DNA of 64,000 nt from Ailanthus altissimus (taxonomy: Eukaryota; Streptophyta; Magnoliopsida; Sapindales; Simaroubaceae), in assembly GCA_946807835.1 (NCBI GenBank), contig OX327694.1, positions 4,600,001-4,664,000 of the forward strand, given 5' to 3'. This document shows positions 60,501 to 64,000 of the stretch, in pieces. Position 1 is the first letter of the stretch, and each line of letters opens with the position of its first letter. The notes under the pieces are model-generated. The model saw only the letters and a list, made by a program, of their open reading frames with translations. It did no database searches and was not told the origin of the DNA. The position numbers were made by a program, and so were the translations under genes.

Positions 60501-63500
60501 CGCCCACCACCACGGGTTGGCGGTCGCTGATGAATGGTTGGGCAGTGGCGTGCACCGCCCTGCTCTTAGAGCGAACGGCGGGGCACTCCACCGCCTCGTC
60601 GTTAGACGGCGAACGGCGGTGGCCGCCGCCAACCACTTATGATATTGAAGAATTATGCTTCATTAAATTTGAAATCAAAATCTTTTGTTGATATTATTGG
60701 TGATATTTTGATAAGGTTTGCAACTTTTCAAACAGAAACCCTTATACATTATGAATGGTTTTACTTACTGGGTTGACTCACCCTTCATCATTAACTTTTT
60801 TGTAAATTAAGTTTTAGTCTGGTATGTTACCTTGGAGTTGGGCATTCAAAGAGTTATCTTTTGCTTAATATAAGAGAGTTAAATCTCTAGTAGTTTTAAT
60901 TTTTTTTTTTGTGAGTTGTAAGTATGATTTAAAAGTTGAGACTTTATTTTTGTTTTTATATGGAGAGGTTGAGAACTTTTGGTTTAATGAGTAAAGATTC
61001 AACGAATTTTTATAGAAAGTGTGTAGTACTTTGATTTTGTAATAAAATTAGTAGTCATATGATCAGTGGCCCCTGAATCAATAACCCAAGTGTTAGAAGT
61101 AGCGGAAATAAAAGCCAAACCAGAATTACTTTCTGGAGAAGACACTCGAGATATATGAGATGGAGAAGTATCAATAAGAAAGCTTGAACCACTCCGGATA
61201 GCCAATTTTTCTTCCAACAAACATTGACTGCATGTCTGGTCCTATTGCAATAAGTGCAAATGTGAGAAGAAGAAGAGTCGGTAGAAGGAGCTGGCCACCC
61301 AAATTTCTTATTTTTCTCAGACATGTTATAAGTAGGGATGGCAAAAAACCCAAACTCGAAACCCGGCCAGGAAAATCTGGGTTTTTTCCCTGATCCGGGT
61401 TTGGTTTTTTTGGAAAATCCGGATCCGGATTTTATTTATTTATTTTTAAATTCTAAATTAATTCATAAAATTCCTAATCCTTAATATATATGAATCTAAC
61501 AATTGTTTTACAAAATAAATAATCCAAAAGTTTAAATTTCACCTAAAATTTTAGAAAAAAATTAAAAATAAATTGAAAAAAATTATAAAAAAAATCAAAT
61601 CCAGGCTTAAATCTGGATTCGGAAAAACCCGAGTTCATTAAAAAAATCTGGATCCGGATCCGGATCCAAGTTGAGCCAAACTTAGATCCGAATCTAGATT
61701 TTGCCATCTCTAGTTATAGGGCAGGTTGGTTAAAAGTTTCGGCAGAAATAGAAAAGAGAATAGAGGCAGCAGCGGAAAGTTAACTATACAATTAATTTAA
61801 CAACTAATATCCTAATTAATACCTTAATTTTAATGCATTAATTCCTAGTTAAATAAAAAAATAAAGTTGTACATGCTAATTACATGCCTATCATGCAATT
61901 GAATCAATACATTTATTGTGGTTTTTTGCAAATGTTTTGATATTTATATTCATTACTGGAAGGATTACAACATTCAGTGCTTGATGTATTTTGTTTCTCA
62001 AAGCTCTTTATGGAAGAGAAGGTTCAAGAAGCAGATATTCTTTCTTCTAGTATAACAGAGCTTGAGACTCAATTACAGAAGGAGAAAGAGGACTGTAGAA
62101 GGTAATAACAGATGTACTAATTTGTTGCAATATTTGTCTATCAATATGCTAAATGTTTGGTGGTGGGTAACCTAGTTTCTATGGACAATTTAATGTACAG
62201 GATAACTTCAAAAATTAAGAAGTTTGTCAAAGCACATAATCGTCATTCACGGATCCAAGACGAACTTAAGAGGCATGGTTTTTTCTCTGAATCACTTACC
62301 TCTTTGCAATTCACCAGTTTGGTGAAGATTCTTTAAATTTCATAGTAATTATATTTTACTTTATACTATGTAAATCTAGGTCACAAGCACGAGTTCAGAA
62401 GTTGGCAGATCAGCTTGGGTCAGATGCCATTGGAGCTACTGGCAATGCAGAGGATTCAAGCATCAATGTAGTGAGTGATGGAGAAACTACTAATTACCAT
62501 CTAGTTGGGCCACCAAATGATATGCAGACTAAATCTAGTCCAGACAAGAGAAAGCTGCACACTGATCGGGACACTGCTGATGAATCCATGCCCGAAGGTA
62601 CTAAATTTAATATTTTTGTATACAAGGTTTTCTTGGATATATAGAATTAATCTACTCTCTGCTCCTGGACGTTTTGTTAGATTGCTATGAAGTACTTGGT
62701 GGTTGGGATCTTTAATTCTAGTCTTCTCTCTGTTGATTAAAAAACCAAGAATAGTTGGACCAAATTCTTGTGATTTGACGTAACTTGGTTCTGGATATTT
62801 GAGTAGGCATGACTGACATAGACAGAACTATTTGGACTTCTTGTAAAATGATTAAAGTAATCATTTGTACATACTCAGCATCAAGCAATAATAAACACTT
62901 TTGGCACGTTTGAGACATGATGTGGACTTTTGAAGTGTTTATATTTTATCTTCAAGTGGGTTGTTGGTTAATGTTATTTTAGCAGCTCCTGATTTATTTA
63001 TCTAAGTCACATGATTTATCGTTATGCGGACTTTGGTAGTTGCTGGTTTATTTGTTTCTTTTCTCCCATTATCTTTTAAATCTTGTTTTCCATTCTACTG
63101 TAATACTATTCGTGGTCACTGATGTGAGCATCACTTAATTTCAAGTGTCATTATTTTTGTTATTTTGTTGTTTATACTGCATTTTGGGTATTTTAGACAA
63201 TTTAATAAAAGCTGGAGGACAGCATGCTGAATCAGCTCAATTGGAGAAAGTCTCTCGGTGGAATCTGTGTCCTTCTAAATATAATGTTAGTGTAGAACTT
63301 GAGGCTGTTAATAATATGAACAGTCATGGACCTGTATCCGATGAAGGCAAACCGAAGAGAGGAAAAAATGTCTCAACCAGCTTCTCCTCTGCAGATAAGG
63401 TGATTGCATATAACGATGTTATATTTTGATTTATATAGATGTGAATTTGTATAATTTATATATCAAAATGTTTATGTAGTTTCTAACTCCTTCAATGTCA

Positions 63501-64000
63501 CGTATGCTAGAGAGTTTATTAGTTGTCTAAGATGTGACCTGTATATGATGGATTGAGGATGTTTCAAATTTAAAATAAAGTTTTATTCTATTTTATACAT
63601 GGCTTTGGTGAAAGCTATTGGTTGAAGTAGATATGCCTTTTTCAATCAATTGAACCCCCTTCCTAATTGCCTTGGAAATATGAAGATCAAGATAGGGATA
63701 TTGCAAGAAAAGGTTGCTGAAAAAGTAGATATAAGAGATGATGTTTACGTTTGATTATTTACTTTTTGAGGATGGAAAGATTTAAACCTTTGCATAATTT
63801 AAAATGTGCAGTTGAAGAGTTTGAGATCAGTGCACGTATTGCCCTCAACCAGCATGGCTGCTCACACAGTTGATGAAGTAGAAATTGAAGTGGAGAAGAT
63901 TGAGGTTGAAAGGGCTTCAGCTGGAATTGAAAAAGGAGCAACTTACATGGCCAAAGGCTTGCCGTTTAGGCTTCCACCTCCTCCAATCCTTCCTAATGCT
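48589..64000 (+). CDS. CCCH zinc-finger / coiled-coil protein, 3' end beyond window
   Basis: Ten exons are visible: 48589-48715, 50225-50338, 50547-50580, 52129-52270, 52387-52443, 62004-62101, 62201-62272, 62380-62597, 63197-63399 and 63812-beyond 64000. They give 418 codons so far with consistent phases. Residues about 5-35 hold one CCCH finger, [28 protein letters not shown] (spacing CX7CX4CX3H), an RNA-binding type. An Arg/Ser-rich stretch (RRLSPQRSHSPGRDARGRHR) follows. A coiled coil built from LKEMLSDINRLEHQKRQLQ, TELETQLQKEKEDC and RVQKLADQLG comes next, then an acidic, low-complexity C-terminal part. It resembles the plant C3H13/C3H40 group. Exon 7 ends in a GC rather than GT donor (62273). 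The intron between exons 5 and 6 is 9.56 kb because of transposon insertions. I have no direct evidence on function. Confidence 0.9.
52650..52830 (-). repeat. 3' LTR of the intronic copia element
   Basis: Ends (plus strand) ...AATCATATCA at 52830, directly followed by the polypurine tract. The left edge, near TGATAATTAGG (52619), is uncertain. It matches the right-hand copy at 61784-61893. Confidence 0.65.
53019..54150 (-). pseudogene. copia RT and RNase H in CCCH intron
   Basis: 54101-53649 on the minus strand is open and reads [35 protein letters not shown] and the catalytic YVDDIIVTG, then DLGILKYFLGIEV. A stop and frame changes follow. 53432-53019 gives RNase H (GYTDSNFARSRLDRKSTLGY, VVSLSSAEAEYHALHHATKEL). 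This is the best-preserved copia coding sequence in the window, suggesting this insertion is younger than the others, but it is still broken upstream (stop near 54180) and downstream. Confidence 0.92.
54348..55160 (-). pseudogene. copia integrase C-terminus and linker in CCCH intron
   Basis: On the minus strand DKLDPCALKYVFLGF (about 55150-55100) is the integrase C-terminal signature. It is followed, after stops, by a Ser/Thr/Pro-rich linker open from 54737 to 54348 that ends with RYPLRDHKEPDRWGFSKSYF. A tandem duplication of about 120 bp sits inside (54706-54800 and 54815-54920; both have GTTGGGATCATCTAAAG and CTCCCCTTTA/TTCCCCTTAT). The integrase catalytic core is absent, because the sequence meets the inverted repeat at about 55168. 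Confidence 0.8.
55168..57720. repeat. Left arm of the giant inverted repeat
   Basis: This 2.55-kb arm is the imperfect reverse complement of 58190-60955. Matching landmarks: TAGATCATACTTACAACTCA (left) with its complement near 60911-60931; GCCCAACTCCAAGGTA (55276) with TACCTTGGAGTTGGGC (60828); AAAAGATTTTGATTTCAAAT (55436) with its complement near 60667; GATAATTTCTACTT-type and ATTATCTCTACATTCATTTT (57679) with its complement near 58215. By eye identity is about 80-90%. About 55500-55930 has no partner in the right arm. Confidence 0.88.
57721..58189. other. Spacer of the giant inverted repeat, with coding-like sequence
   Basis: 469 bp, less AT-rich than the arms and not part of them. A plus-strand frame (57615-58160, 181 codons, starting inside the left arm) and a minus-strand frame from 58160 to about 57985 (ending with a stop after TSAAAKHMV) both run through it. 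The minus frame reads EIEIIKAPVESSSALLELSEYKPPRGIAFLVGTTVLTLLL in part. This looks more protein-like and may be a captured gene fragment. I do not recognise the family. Confidence 0.5.
58190..60955. repeat. Right arm of the giant inverted repeat
   Basis: 2.77-kb partner of the left arm. It contains a TATA-like TTATATATAGATGG (58513-58526) mirrored in the left arm at 57386-57398. A 750-bp insertion or replacement at about 59884-60632 is absent from the left arm. At its outer end it passes into the copia protease region near 60960. Confidence 0.88.
59884..60632. mobile_element. GC-rich insertion in the right arm of the inverted repeat
   Basis: The inverted-repeat match stops after CAGATAAATAATT and resumes at CTTATGATATTG. 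The segment between starts GGGATAAGGACATTTTTGTC, as do many small plant DNA transposons. It changes at about 60165 into strongly GC-rich sequence with GGCGGTGGCCGCCGCC. That motif occurs in both orientations (GCGGCGGCCACCGCC at 60357; GGCGGTGGCCGCCGCC at 60489 and 60613), giving local hairpins. Reading frames here (60298-60691 on both strands) are compositional. Probably a truncated MULE-like element. Confidence 0.55.
60999..61324 (-). pseudogene. copia zinc knuckle and protease in CCCH intron
   Basis: Two overlapping minus-strand frames give MSEKNKKFGWPAPSTD..., the zinc knuckle CTYCNRTRHAVNVC (CX2CX4HX4C intact) and the protease WVIDSGATDHMTTNF. The frame changes once between them. The N-terminal half of Gag, which should lie to the right, has been lost: only about 65 bp separate the MITE at 61333-61712 from the LTR. 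Confidence 0.85.
61333..61712. mobile_element. hAT-like MITE, 380 bp
   Basis: Terminal inverted repeats TAGGGATGGCAAAA (left) and TTTTGCCATCTCTA (right) match with one difference. They are flanked by an 8-bp duplication, GTTATAAG (61325-61332) and GTTATAGG (61713-61720), 7 of 8 matching, as expected for hAT transposons. The inside has repeated GGATCCGGAT words near both ends, which pair with each other. It sits within the gag region of the intronic copia element. Confidence 0.85.
61784..61893 (-). repeat. Partial 5' LTR of the intronic copia element
   Basis: Shares about 110 bp with the left LTR, ending ...ACATGCCTATCA on the plus strand. Its other part is missing or replaced, and no PBS follows. 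Coding sequence of the CCCH gene (exon 6) begins 111 bp to the right. Confidence 0.65.

Larger units (their letters stand above)
52640..61893 (-). mobile_element. Rearranged copia element in CCCH intron 5-6
   Basis: LTR fragments at 52650-52830 and about 61784-61893 share TATACAATTAAT, ACAACTAATATCCTAAT, CCTTAATTTTAATGCA and TTCCTAGTTAAATAAAA. Between them, on the minus strand, come a zinc knuckle (CTYCNRTRHAVNVC) and protease (WVIDSGATDHMT) at 61324-60999. The integrase C-terminus (DKLDPCALKYVFLGF), RT with YVDD and RNase H lie at 55150-53019. A polypurine tract, GAGGGGGAG on the minus strand (52833-52841), abuts the left LTR. Most of gag, the integrase core and the PBS are missing. A giant inverted repeat occupies the gap. 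Confidence 0.85.

Noticed and set aside
60298..60691. Several overlapping frames on both strands rich in Arg, Pro and Trp
   Set aside because: They arise from the GC-rich GGCGGTGGCCGCC repeats and have no domain content.

Overview
The window looks like nuclear DNA of a eudicot plant. The genes are split by many short AT-rich introns with GT-AG borders. One gene is a class III peroxidase and one is a plant-specific S1 (self-incompatibility-like) secreted protein. The intergenic DNA is very AT-rich and full of Ty1/copia and Ty3/gypsy LTR-element remains. The species cannot be named from the sequence alone.

Layout. 1-4398: minus-strand copia element running off the left edge, with its 5' LTR, primer-binding site and a decayed gag-pol. 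5160-6566: four-exon peroxidase gene close to Arabidopsis PRX3/RCI3. 7095-8540: AT-rich degenerate minisatellite. 10926-13538: non-autonomous gypsy-type LTR element with a duplicated 379-bp internal unit. 13737-14848: a snoRNA cluster (three box C/D and one box H/ACA candidates) behind a Site II, telo-box and TATA promoter. 17340-29611: LTR fragment, then an old copia element with about 2.1-kb LTRs and an AACAA target-site duplication, itself split by a 2.8-kb solo LTR flanked by CAAAT. 31354-35705: nine-exon TraB-family gene. 39972-40394: intronless S1-family gene. 40850-45960: decayed copia remnant interrupted by other LTR debris. 48589-64000: CCCH zinc-finger/coiled-coil gene, cut by the right window edge.

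The peroxidase and the TraB gene are homologues of two adjacent Arabidopsis genes (At1g05260 and At1g05270, from memory) in the same order and orientation. Here they are 24.7 kb apart, filled by the elements above and by the snoRNA cluster. 

The fourth intron of the CCCH gene is 9.56 kb long. It holds a rearranged minus-strand copia element, a 380-bp hAT-like MITE, and a very large imperfect inverted repeat (arms of about 2.5-2.8 kb, 469-bp spacer). If transcribed with the gene, this would fold into a kilobase-scale hairpin RNA. This inverted repeat and the snoRNA cluster are the two features most worth following up. All alignments, identities and repeat boundaries were made by eye, and rRNA comparisons are from memory.
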